Assembly: GCF_002886255.1 (NCBI RefSeq)
Contig: NZ_KZ614149.1
Span: 2,046,001-2,110,000 of the forward strand
Direction of reading: 5' to 3'
Length of the DNA: 64,000 nt
Source: Alteribacillus bidgolensis
GTDB taxonomy: Bacteria > Bacillota > Bacilli > Bacillales > Marinococcaceae
A program made the position numbers and the translations under genes. Below, in pieces: positions 8,369 to 16,413 of the stretch. How positions within the stretch are numbered: position 1 is the first letter of the stretch; every line of letters starts with the position of its first letter. The notes below the pieces were generated by a model. The model was not told where the DNA came from and made no database searches. It was given only the letters and a program-made list of their open reading frames with translations.

Positions 8369-8412
8369 TATGATATACTAATTAATCCCTTTTATAAAAT
8401 TAGTATATCACA
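8369..8412 (-). promoter_or_regulatory. Paired CcpN-type operator upstream of gapB
   Basis: A perfect 13-bp inverted repeat, TGATATACTAATT (8371-8383) and AATTAGTATATCA (8398-8410), lies 23-66 bp before the gapB start. Each arm contains an 11-mer fitting the CcpN consensus TRTGHYATAYW: TATGATATACT at 8369-8379 (plus) and TGTGATATACT at 8402-8412 (minus). The TATACT in the distal arm could also be the -10 box. CcpN represses gapB and pckA in B. subtilis. Its gene is not in this window. Confidence 0.7.
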
Positions 8413-8482
8413 TTAAGGCTTTTTGGTACTATTTATTTTGAAATTTTTTTCGAAAACCTCAATTGCCCTAGTACATTTTTAA

Positions 8483-8548
8483 TTAGAAAAACCGGAACCT
8501 TAGTTTTCTTATACTTTGATTCTTTAGTAAAGTTAAACTTTTCTAAGG
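8483..8548 (+). repeat. Repeat B, internally deleted copy
   Basis: The ends are kept (ATTAGAAAAACC at the left, AAGTTAAACTTTTCTAAGG at the right) and so is TTCTTATACTTTGATTC. The GC-rich left hairpin is deleted. It directly abuts the coaE terminator. Confidence 0.7.
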
Positions 8549-8555
8549 AATAAAA

Positions 8556-8592
8556 AAGGCTCCAGACGGTATGTGCACCGAACCAGAGCCTC
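8556..8592 (-). terminator. Terminator of coaE
   Basis: AGGCTC and GAGCCT arms enclose an inner CGGT/ACCG hairpin. On the minus strand the hairpin is followed by TTTTTTATT. Confidence 0.75.
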
Positions 8593-8603
8593 GTTTTCGT
8601 TTT

Positions 8604-9203
8604 TCATGTAATATTCCAATCTTGCAATATGTTTTCAAGCTGCGTAATGGACGATTCTCTTGTATCATTATTATCAATAATCGCGTCTGCGAATTGCTTT
8701 TTCTCCTTTAACGGCATTTGGGAATCGATCCGGTTGTTCGCATCTTCTTCTCCCTCTTGATCTCTTTCCATTAATCTTTTCTTTTGAGTCGTGTCATCTA
8801 CATATACAAGCAGTACTTTATCGACCATGAATTGAAGATTATTTTCAATCAACAAAGGTAGATCAAACACAATGTTTTTACAGCCTTCTTCTTGAAATCT
8901 TTTTTTCTTTTCAATCATACGCTGCCTAATCGCTGGATGCATAATCTGGTTTAATATCTGGCGCTTGGAGTCATCACCAAAAATGGCTTGCCCTAATTTT
9001 TTTCTAGCAATCGTTCCATCATGCTCAAGGATTTTTGTTCCAAACTGTTCTAGCACCTTTTCATAGGCAGCTTCACCCGGTTCTACTACCTCTCTAGCAA
9101 TTTCATCTGCATCTATGACAGGAATGCTGTGTTTTCGAAATTGATCGGCTATTAAACTTTTGCCACTGGCAATACCACCTGTTAAACCAATAATCATTGC
9201 CAT
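8604..9203 (-). CDS. coaE: Dephospho-CoA kinase CoaE
   Basis: A P-loop kinase catalysing the last step of coenzyme A synthesis, phosphorylation of the ribose 3'-OH of dephospho-CoA. GGIASGKS (residues 9-16) is the Walker A loop, and DADEIAREV is the substrate-site motif of the family. The frame is open 38 codons upstream into ytaF, but those codons are not CoaE-like. I start at ATG 9203, which aligns with the usual MxxxIGLTGG start. An ATG two codons later (9197) is better spaced from GAGGAGAG and remains possible. Length is 199 residues. It follows ytaF and mutM as in B. subtilis. Confidence 0.93.
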   Translation of the reverse strand: MAMIIGLTGGIASGKSLIADQFRKHSIPVIDADEIAREVVEPGEAAYEKVLEQFGTKILEHDGTIARKKLGQAIFGDDSKRQILNQIMHPAIRQRMIEKKKRFQEEGCKNIVFDLPLLIENNLQFMVDKVLLVYVDDTTQKKRLMERDQEGEEDANNRIDSQMPLKEKKQFADAIIDNNDTRESSITQLENILQDWNIT

Positions 9204-9267
9204 CTCTCCTCTTTGCAGGGCTAATGAAGAAAGAAGAGCCTGGATCACAAGCTCTCTTCTATTCTCT

Positions 9268-9909
9268 CTAATGCAAGTTCCATAATCCGAGGCAAATAAG
9301 AAGCACGCCTGGTACAAACGATAATTTTTGTACTATTTCAAAGGCTGCTAGCTTCTTACCGCCTTTCATTCCGCCTGCTAAAAACAATGAACACATGAAA
9401 GCGACAGCTCCAGCCAATAAAAAAGGGGACAAACCAAGCAGTGATGCTCCGATTCCAGCGCCAAAGGCATCTAATGACAGCGCTGTCCCGAGAAACAGAG
9501 CTTCTCTTGGACTGATGCTTCCTGAATGGTCCATATCTGCTTGATCCGGCTGTTTTATAATACTCACTAATTGAGACAACATTCCCCTTTTTTTCCCCGC
9601 TTCATCAGATGGTTTTTCTTTCTCTAACGGAGAAGCTTTGTTATCCTTTATAACCTGAATCAGTGCCCAAACACCGATAAGAATTAAAATGCCGCCTCCA
9701 ATCGTTTCTGTTACAGCCGGGGGCACATACGCTGAAAGCACTGATGCTGCTGTTCCTCCTATTAGTACGGACAGCCCCGAGCATAAACCAATAAATAAAA
9801 GAGATTTTACTGGCAGCTCTAAGCCGCGTAATCCATAAGCCAAGCCTGCTCCAAAACTATCTACACTAACTGCAAATGCCAACAAACTTAAAGAAATGAA
9901 TTCTGTCAT
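9268..9909 (-). CDS. ytaF: Sporulation membrane protein YtaF (MntP-like)
   Basis: A 213-residue polytopic membrane protein related to the MntP manganese exporter family. The sequence has two internally similar halves, each starting with a hydrophobic helix that carries an acidic residue: SVDSFGAGLAYGL near the N-terminus and SLDAFGAGIGASLLG near residue 150. These halves flank a charged cytoplasmic loop (about 90-135). Such duplicated Asp-containing helices are typical of these cation transporters. In B. subtilis the gene sits between mutM and coaE, as here. The substrate is not established by the sequence. Confidence 0.85.
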   Translation of the reverse strand: MTEFISLSLLAFAVSVDSFGAGLAYGLRGLELPVKSLLFIGLCSGLSVLIGGTAASVLSAYVPPAVTETIGGGILILIGVWALIQVIKDNKASPLEKEKPSDEAGKKRGMLSQLVSIIKQPDQADMDHSGSISPREALFLGTALSLDAFGAGIGASLLGLSPFLLAGAVAFMCSLFLAGGMKGGKKLAAFEIVQKLSFVPGVLLICLGLWNLH

Positions 9910-9969
9910 AGGAGATGGGCTCCTCCCTGTCTGCGTCTACGACAGTATATGGAAAGGGCCCATTCAGTG

Positions 9970-10818
9970 TTACTTTCCTTTTAGAGCAACAATTGCCGGC
10001 TGACAAGAAGAGCAATAATGCGTCCCCCTGCCGGCCACGACTGTTTTTATAATTTCACTTCCGCAAACCCTACACCCTTCTCCTTGACGGCCATATACAT
10101 GTAACTCCAATTGAAACAATCCCATTTCTCCATTCCCGTTTACATAAGAACGAACAGAACTTCCACCTTTAAGAACAGCATTACTAATTGTTTCTTCTAC
10201 TTTTTCGTGTAATGCTGCAATTTTGCTGTTAGATAAAAGAGCTGCTTTTGTATCAGGACGTATACCTGCTTTAAACAAAGCTTCATCCACATAAATATTC
10301 CCAAGCCCAGCAACCGCCCGCTGATCTAATAGGACCGTTTTCACATCCCGGCTCGTAGCTTGAAATGTTTCTTTTAAATAATCAGGCGTGAACGTTGGAT
10401 CCTCAAAAGGCTCAGGACCTAATTGGCTTAATGGCTGAGTACTCATCTCTTCTCCTTTTGGAAATAAATGCATGGTGCCAAATTTCCTTACATCTTTATA
10501 TCGTAATTCTGTTCCGTCTGAAAAGAAAAAACGGACATGGGTATGTTTATCAGGGGCACTTCCATCTCCCATCTCATACTTTCCTTCCATTCTCAAATGG
10601 GAAACTAACACATAATCATTAAGCTGAAATGTCAAAAATTTTCCTCGGCGCCCAATATGCTGAATTTCCTGTCCATGCAGCAGCATATCAAACGCTTCTA
10701 TGTCATCAGGCTTTTTTATGATTTTAGGCCATGTTACATCTACTTGTTCTACTTTTTTCCCTTTAACTAGTTTTGTTAATGTTCGTCTGACAGTCTCCAC
10801 TTCCGGAAGTTCCGGCAT
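9970..10818 (-). CDS. mutM: Formamidopyrimidine-DNA glycosylase MutM (Fpg)
   Basis: Removes 8-oxoguanine and formamidopyrimidines from DNA and cleaves the abasic site. The start is fixed at ATG 10818 because the catalytic residue is the N-terminal proline of MPELPEVE; the frame opens two codons earlier at a GTG. E3 and a conserved Lys near residue 60 (RRGKFL) fit the family. The C-terminal zinc finger is CRVCG...HYCSSCQ. AAGGAGAG precedes the start at proper spacing. The start lies 16 bp after the polA stop, so the repair polymerase and glycosylase are probably co-transcribed, as in B. subtilis. Length is 282 residues. Confidence 0.96.
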   Translation of the reverse strand: MPELPEVETVRRTLTKLVKGKKVEQVDVTWPKIIKKPDDIEAFDMLLHGQEIQHIGRRGKFLTFQLNDYVLVSHLRMEGKYEMGDGSAPDKHTHVRFFFSDGTELRYKDVRKFGTMHLFPKGEEMSTQPLSQLGPEPFEDPTFTPDYLKETFQATSRDVKTVLLDQRAVAGLGNIYVDEALFKAGIRPDTKAALLSNSKIAALHEKVEETISNAVLKGGSSVRSYVNGNGEMGLFQLELHVYGRQGEGCRVCGSEIIKTVVAGRGTHYCSSCQPAIVALKGK

Positions 10819-10833
10819 CGTCACTTTCTCTCC

Positions 10834-13458
10834 TTACTTTGCATCATACCAAGTTGGCCCGTAAGAAACCTCAGCTTTTAGAGGAACATCAAGCTGCATG
10901 GTTTGTTCCATCACTTTCGGTACGAGCTCTTTCATTTTATTTACTTCTTCTTCAGGCACTTCAAAAATTAATTCGTCATGAACTTGAAGCAGTAAACGAC
11001 TGTGTAAGTTTTCCTTTTCTAATGTGCCGCTGACATCTACCATCGCCTGCTTAATAATATCAGCCGCTGTTCCCTGAATCGGAGTGTTCATTGCCGTACG
11101 TTCTGCAAATGAGCGGCGGTTAAAGTTTCTGCTTGTAATTTCCGGCAGATAGCGGCGGCGGTTTAACAAAGTCGTCACATAGCCTTTTTCCCGAGCTTCT
11201 TCTTTTATATCTTCCATATATTCTTTGACATTAGGATAACTAGAAAGATACCGGTCAATGAATTCTTGTGCTTCTTTTCTTGTTATACCAAGACTTTGCG
11301 ATAACCCATAATCCGATATACCGTAAACGATTCCAAAATTTACCGCTTTGGCCGTTCGTCTCATATTGGCTGTAACGTCTTCTTGCTTCACATGAAAAAC
11401 GTCCATTGCCGTTTTTGTGTGAACGTCCATGTTTTTCTGAAAGGCTTCTAGCAGCCCTTTGTCTCCAGCAATATGAGCTAAAACGCGAAGTTCAATTTGA
11501 GAATAATCGGCCGCTAAAATAGACCACCCTTTTTTCGACGGGACAAATGCTTTGCGAATGCGGCGTCCTTCTTCAAGCCGAATGGGGATATTCTGCAGAT
11601 TCGGCTCGGTAGAACTGAGCCGGCCTGTTTGTGTTATCGCTTGATTAAATATTGTATGAATCTTGCTTGTATCAGGATGAATTACTTTCAAAAGTCCTTC
11701 AATGTAAGTGGATTTTAACTTTGCAACTTGCCGGTACAACAAGAGCTTTGGAATAATTTCATGCTGGTCTTCAAGTTTTTCGAGCACATCGGCTGAAGTA
11801 GAATAGCCTGTTTTTGTTTTTTTGATAACAGGCAGATTCAGCTTTTCAAACAGTATAGGACCAAGCTGTTTTGGAGAATTAATATTAAATTCCGTTCCTG
11901 CCAGCTCATGAATTTCTTTTTGTAATTCATCAAGCTTTGCATCCAATTCTTCTCCCATTTTCTGCAGTTGCTCTTTATCTACTAGTACACCAGACGTTTC
12001 CATTTTGCCAAGAATAAGTGAAAGCGGCATTTCTAATTTTGTAAAAAGGTCATATTGTTCATTTTTCTTCAACTCTTCTTCTAATGTGCTTTTTAAAGAA
12101 AAAATAGCCTCACCTTTTCGAACCAAGTGATCGGCAAGTGTAATTTCTTCTGGAATCGCTCGTTTTGCTCCTTTTCCATATACAGCATCATCCGAGTGAA
12201 CGATATGTTTGTTTTTTCTGGCGGCAATATCTGCAACATTGTGAGAAGAGACAGAAGGATCAATTAAGTAAGAAGCAATCAGCATATCATGTGTCACACC
12301 AGCAAGTGTAATACCCTTCCAGCCTAAAGCTACAACGCCGCGTTTTGTATCAAACATGTATTTTTCTTTTGAGTCATCTGCTGCCCACTTATGAAAGCTT
12401 TCTGATGATAATGCCGTGTCAAGTGGAATATAATATCTGCCTGTTTTATTAACAACTGCAATTCCCCAAATATCGGCATGGTGGTAATTTTCACTTGGAA
12501 CTTCCACTACTAAAGCAGAAGGACTAGCGAGTATTTCTTCGGTGACATTTTCAACCTTCTCGAAAGGCACATCTTCTAGCTCCTGCTTTTCTTCTTCTGC
12601 ATCATCAAATTTGCTAAGAAGAGATTGAAACTCCAATTCTTTAAACAGATCTATTACTTTCTTTGTGTCTAAGTCTTGGCACTTTAACGTATCAATCTGC
12701 ACATGTATAGGTGCGTTTCTAAAAATGACGGCTAATTCCTTACTCATTAAAGCTTGCTCTTTATTTTCTTCAAGCCGTTCTTTCATCTTTTTCCCTGAAA
12801 TCTGGTCAATCGATTCTAATACGGCTTCTACCGATCCGTGTTCTTTTAATAATTTTAAAGCAGTCTTTTCTCCAATCCCAGGTACTCCAGGAATATTATC
12901 AGAGCTGTCACCCATTAGCCCTTTCATGTCCACTATTTGTTTAGGGTTTATTCCATATCTTTCATCTATAGCTTGAATATCATATGTTTCTACATTTGTT
13001 ATCCCTTTTTTTGTAAGACTTACCTTGGTTTTATCTGAGACCAGCTGCAGTAAATCTTTATCACCTGAATATACTTTTACATCCCAAGCTTTTTCTTCTG
13101 CTTGTTTTGACAATGTTCCTATAATATCATCTGCTTCATAATTGGCTAATTCTGTATGGGAAATATTAAAAGCATCAAGCATTTCACGAATCAATGGAAG
13201 CTGTTCGGATAACTCAGAAGGGGTCTTCTGTCGTCCAGATTTATATTCATCATATGTTTCATGACGAAAAGTCGTTTTACCTGCATCAAACGCAACGAGC
13301 AAATGGGTTGGATCCTCTTCTTCAAGCACTTTTAATAACATTGTTGTAAACCCATATACAGCATTTGTGTAGACGCCTTTATCATTATTTAAAAGCGGCA
13401 GAGCAAAAAAAGCCCGATACGCAATACTATTACCATCAATTAAAACCAGCTTGCTCAA
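10834..13458 (-). CDS. polA: DNA polymerase I
   Basis: An 874-residue repair and Okazaki-fragment processing polymerase. The N-terminal 5'-3' exonuclease domain (about 1-290) has DGNSIAYRAFFA and the DSSDNIPGVPGIGEKTA helix-hairpin-helix region. The middle domain has lost the 3'-5' exonuclease acid residues (LVVEVPSENY in place of the Asp-Glu motif), as in other Bacillus Pol I, so proofreading is not expected. Polymerase motif A is DYSQIELRVLA, motif B is RRTAKAVNFGIVYG, and motif C is QVHDELIFEVP. It leads the polA-mutM-ytaF-coaE run. Confidence 0.97.
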   Translation of the reverse strand: MSKLVLIDGNSIAYRAFFALPLLNNDKGVYTNAVYGFTTMLLKVLEEEDPTHLLVAFDAGKTTFRHETYDEYKSGRQKTPSELSEQLPLIREMLDAFNISHTELANYEADDIIGTLSKQAEEKAWDVKVYSGDKDLLQLVSDKTKVSLTKKGITNVETYDIQAIDERYGINPKQIVDMKGLMGDSSDNIPGVPGIGEKTALKLLKEHGSVEAVLESIDQISGKKMKERLEENKEQALMSKELAVIFRNAPIHVQIDTLKCQDLDTKKVIDLFKELEFQSLLSKFDDAEEEKQELEDVPFEKVENVTEEILASPSALVVEVPSENYHHADIWGIAVVNKTGRYYIPLDTALSSESFHKWAADDSKEKYMFDTKRGVVALGWKGITLAGVTHDMLIASYLIDPSVSSHNVADIAARKNKHIVHSDDAVYGKGAKRAIPEEITLADHLVRKGEAIFSLKSTLEEELKKNEQYDLFTKLEMPLSLILGKMETSGVLVDKEQLQKMGEELDAKLDELQKEIHELAGTEFNINSPKQLGPILFEKLNLPVIKKTKTGYSTSADVLEKLEDQHEIIPKLLLYRQVAKLKSTYIEGLLKVIHPDTSKIHTIFNQAITQTGRLSSTEPNLQNIPIRLEEGRRIRKAFVPSKKGWSILAADYSQIELRVLAHIAGDKGLLEAFQKNMDVHTKTAMDVFHVKQEDVTANMRRTAKAVNFGIVYGISDYGLSQSLGITRKEAQEFIDRYLSSYPNVKEYMEDIKEEAREKGYVTTLLNRRRYLPEITSRNFNRRSFAERTAMNTPIQGTAADIIKQAMVDVSGTLEKENLHSRLLLQVHDELIFEVPEEEVNKMKELVPKVMEQTMQLDVPLKAEVSYGPTWYDAK

Positions 13459-13564
13459 TGAGAAAGCCCCTCTCTATCTAAATTAATTCGTCATGTTTTC
13501 ATCCAAATATATTTTATCACAGACACGCATTTATTACTTCCAAAGGATCAACGGTGCTGCACAG

Positions 13565-13590
13565 GTTTGCCTCCAAATGCTTAGGCAAAC
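13565..13590. repeat. Short inverted repeat in the hflC-polA gap
   Basis: GTTTGCCT and AGGCAAAC form a perfect 8-bp stem with a 10-base loop. No T tract follows on either strand, so it is not an obvious terminator. Confidence 0.45.
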
Positions 13591-13629
13591 GCCATATCCT
13601 TGTTTTGTTACCAATTATCCCCACCGGCA

Positions 13630-13721
13630 TTAGAAGAATTTGGCTTATCGCCAAGTCCAAATGGGGGAAGTTGTAGATTTGCTTATAGTTTGATCCTTTA
13701 ATAATGTTAAGCATTCCTAAA
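13630..13721 (+). repeat. Repeat B, full-length diverged copy
   Basis: TTAGAAGAATTTGGCTTATCG at the left, CCAAGTCCAAATGG and TTGATCCTTTAATAATG in the middle, and CATTCCTAAAG at the right end match the family along its whole length. It occupies the hflC-polA gap. Confidence 0.75.
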
Positions 13722-13728
13722 GTACCAA

Positions 13729-13768
13729 GAAAAAGCAGCCCTTGAATAAGGACTGCTTGCTGCTTTTT
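13729..13768 (-). terminator. Terminator of hflKC
   Basis: AAAAAGCAGC and GCTGCTTTTT arms flank a loop of about 19 bases. The stem begins right at the hflC stop codon, and on the minus strand it ends in TTTTTC. Confidence 0.8.
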
Positions 13769-14702
13769 AGTCAACATACCCCATTAGGATACGGGCATAT
13801 GGTGAATCAGATGGAAGAACAATGACAGTTTCATCATCGATTGTCTTTTCGTAGGTTTGCAGCGTCTTATAAAGCTCATAGAATTCTGGATCGCGACTGA
13901 ATGCATCATTGTATATTTCAGCAGCTTCCCCTTCGCCTTCACCGATTATTTCTTCAGCGTCGGCTTCTGCGCTTGAGATCATTTCAGTTACTTCTTTGTC
14001 TGTATTAGCTCGAATACGATTTGCTTCTGCATCCCCTTCTGATAAGTATTCTTGTGCTGTCGATTCCCTTTCTGAAATCATGCGGCGGTAAACAGCTTTT
14101 TCATTATCTTCGGGCAGGTCGGTTCTTTTCATTCGAACATCGGTTAAAGCGATGCCGTAATTTCCTTCTTCAAGCAGTTCGTTCACACGGCTGCTTACCA
14201 TTTCATTAACATCGCCTCTTGCTGAGTCATCTTCATTAATAATTTGTTCAAATTCTAATTGACCTAGCTCTGAGCGGATGACGGAATTAATATAATTGGC
14301 CATTATTGATTCGGCATTTTCGATCGTTTTGGCATTCGCAATCATAGCTTGAGGATTTTCTACTCTCCAAACTGCATAGTTATCAACGAGCACTCTTTTT
14401 TTATCGAGTGTATTAATTTCAGCGGAAGTGATATCGTAGTTCATTTGATATTTTGGCAGTGAGGCTACTTGTTGAATAAATGGGATCTTTGCACTTATTC
14501 CTGGTTGTTCTTCGATCCGGACTACTTCCCCAAATTGAGTGACTACTTTATATTCTCCTTGTTCTACAATGAATACATTCATTAATCCTACAATAAGGAG
14601 AAACAATAACACAATGATGATAACCGCTGTGCGAATCCACTTTGTCCAGGAGCCGCCGGACTGTCTTTCACTCATATCAAATACATTATTATCATCTGCC
14701 AT
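13767..14702 (-). CDS. hflC: Membrane protease modulator HflC (SPFH/band 7)
   Basis: A 311-residue SPFH-domain membrane protein. It has one N-terminal hydrophobic segment (about 24-43) followed by the band-7 domain starting at VVTQFGEVV, then an Ala/Glu-rich coiled coil (EADAEEIIGEGEGEAAEIY). HflC pairs with HflK in a large membrane complex that modulates FtsH. The start is ATG 14702, with a perfect AAGGAGG nine bases upstream. The longer frame up to 14762 lies inside hflK. The overlap with hflK is 11 bp, so translation is probably coupled. The pair separates phoR from polA, which are close neighbours in B. subtilis. Confidence 0.9.
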   Translation of the reverse strand: MADDNNVFDMSERQSGGSWTKWIRTAVIIIVLLFLLIVGLMNVFIVEQGEYKVVTQFGEVVRIEEQPGISAKIPFIQQVASLPKYQMNYDITSAEINTLDKKRVLVDNYAVWRVENPQAMIANAKTIENAESIMANYINSVIRSELGQLEFEQIINEDDSARGDVNEMVSSRVNELLEEGNYGIALTDVRMKRTDLPEDNEKAVYRRMISERESTAQEYLSEGDAEANRIRANTDKEVTEMISSAEADAEEIIGEGEGEAAEIYNDAFSRDPEFYELYKTLQTYEKTIDDETVIVLPSDSPYARILMGYVD

Positions 14703-15711
14703 CCGACTCGCCTCCTTGATCGGTGTTTTCTTCTCCAGATTGGTTATTTTGGCTGTTTTCATCTGCCACAGCTGCTTCTCCGCTATTTTTATCTAATGGG
14801 CGGATTGGAAGATAATTTACTGTATCTTGCTGGCTATCAATGATATACATCTCTGTATCAGGCAGAACATCTTCTATCGTTTCTAAAACCAGACGCTGTC
14901 TCGTAACTTCTGGATCATTAATGTACTCGTCATATAGAGCATTAAATCGGGCCGTTTCCCCGCGTGCTTGTTCTAAACGTTCCGCTTTTCTGCCTTCTGC
15001 TCTTGAAATGACGGCATCTTTTTCCCCTTCAGCTTCATTAATTTCCTGGTTGCGGTACTTTTGGGCTTCATTAATCTTAGTAAGCCGTTCTTCACGAGCG
15101 TCTGTGACGGCAGTAAAGGCCTGACGCACGTCTTCTGTCGGAAGTTCTACATCTTGCAGCTTCACATCCATGACAGTGATACCAATTTGGTATCTCTCTA
15201 CTAATTCCGTTAAAGATTCTAACACGGTTCCTTCAATTTCTGCTCTTTGATCGGTGAGCACATCATCTACCTCGGAGCTTCCGATTACACCGCGCAAAGA
15301 CGCAGAGGAAGCTTGATATAATATGTTTTCAGGCTCATTCGCATTAAATAAGTATTTTTCCGGCTCTGTAATTCGCCATTGTACAACGAGATCTACGAAC
15401 AATATGTTTTCATCACCGGTTATCATCTTCGCTTCGTCATTATAATCAGTTACCTCTCCGTCATCGGATGCTTCATACCCAACTCTTAAACTATTAGTAG
15501 AAACAGACAGAATCTCTGCTTTTTGAATCGGCCACGGCAGTTTAAATTTAAGGCCTGGCTCAGTAACTGTTTCATCTACCCTTCCAAACGTAATAAGGGC
15601 CGCTTGTTCCGATTCATCTACCGTATACCAGCCTGTAAATAGAAATAAAGCTAATATCACAATTCCTATTAGTGAAATAAAGCCCAATATAATTTGTTTT
15701 ATGTTTAACAA
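14692..15711 (-). CDS. hflK: Membrane protease modulator HflK (SPFH/band 7)
   Basis: Partner of HflC: one membrane helix near the N-terminus (IILGFISLIGIVILALFLF), then an SPFH domain from AALITFGRVDE and a charged coiled coil rich in EAEGEK repeats. The C-terminal 30 residues are acidic and low in complexity. I choose the TTG start at 15711 because AAAAAGGGGG lies eight bases upstream. The frame continues to another TTG at 15741, which has only a distant GGGGG. That gives 339 residues. FtsH itself is not in the window, so the modulator role rests on family knowledge. Confidence 0.88.
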   Translation of the reverse strand: MLNIKQIILGFISLIGIVILALFLFTGWYTVDESEQAALITFGRVDETVTEPGLKFKLPWPIQKAEILSVSTNSLRVGYEASDDGEVTDYNDEAKMITGDENILFVDLVVQWRITEPEKYLFNANEPENILYQASSASLRGVIGSSEVDDVLTDQRAEIEGTVLESLTELVERYQIGITVMDVKLQDVELPTEDVRQAFTAVTDAREERLTKINEAQKYRNQEINEAEGEKDAVISRAEGRKAERLEQARGETARFNALYDEYINDPEVTRQRLVLETIEDVLPDTEMYIIDSQQDTVNYLPIRPLDKNSGEAAVADENSQNNQSGEENTDQGGESDGR

Positions 15712-16413
15712 ATACTTAACCCCCTTTTTCTTGTCTATCAATCTTTTACGAACGAAGCCCCCAATAGGTTTCGATGGATCAAAAGAAAGAATAAACTTCC
15801 TTGTTTATCCATCACCTTGTACTATCGATGCAGCAAGCGCTTTTTTCATTATATTACAAATGAAACGACTTTCCATCCTTTATTCGAAAAACATTGCATC
15901 AGAAATAACATAAACCCTCATTTTAAAAAGAACAGAGCTGTCCCACAAGTCAGTTCTTTGCAAACGCAAATGGATATACTCGCTTTCATCCTCAGGGCAC
16001 AAGTCGACATCTACTTAAACTCTCTTTGGCTCATTCTCGTAGTGTCTTCTTTACACCCGGGGGCGTTGCTTTCCTTGTGAGCAAACCCTTCCCAGCAGGG
16101 TCTTTACACTGCCCTTTTTCCCGCAGGACTCTCACATATTCCATTTGCTAGATGATTTAATCTAACCTTTTGAGATAGCCTAGTTCTTTTGCTTTATTGC
16201 AGCTCTAATTATTTTCGGCAATAAAATTAAGACGAAAGCCAAGGGGAGGCTTTCGTCTTTCAAAGGGGATGTTTCAGTCTGTCAGCTGATTGAAGGGATG
16301 AATCAAAGATCAGCGAAACAGATAATGAAACCGTTCCCTTTAAATAATAATGCCATAACGTTAAGTAGTCATTTAGTTGTTGTTAAGGTTTTGTAAAGGT
16401 TGTTTTAATTTGT
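15712..16413. other. Long gene-free interval between hflK and phoR
   Basis: These 700 bp hold no credible ORF. The right part contains the phoR terminator (16231-16258). The stretch 15925-16150 is more GC-rich than its flanks and includes CCCGGGGGCG and CAGCAGGGTC. It reads like a decayed mobile element or an unrecognised structured sequence. I cannot assign it to a family. Confidence 0.5.
16231..16258 (-). terminator. Terminator downstream of phoR
   Basis: GACGAAAGCC and GGCTTTCGTC form a perfect 10-bp stem with an 8-base loop. On the minus strand TTAATTTTATT follows. It lies about 155 bp after the phoR stop. Confidence 0.8.

Noticed and set aside
13517..13777. 86-codon frame on the minus strand after hflC
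   Set aside because: It runs through the hflC terminator and a repeat-B copy and has no coding character.
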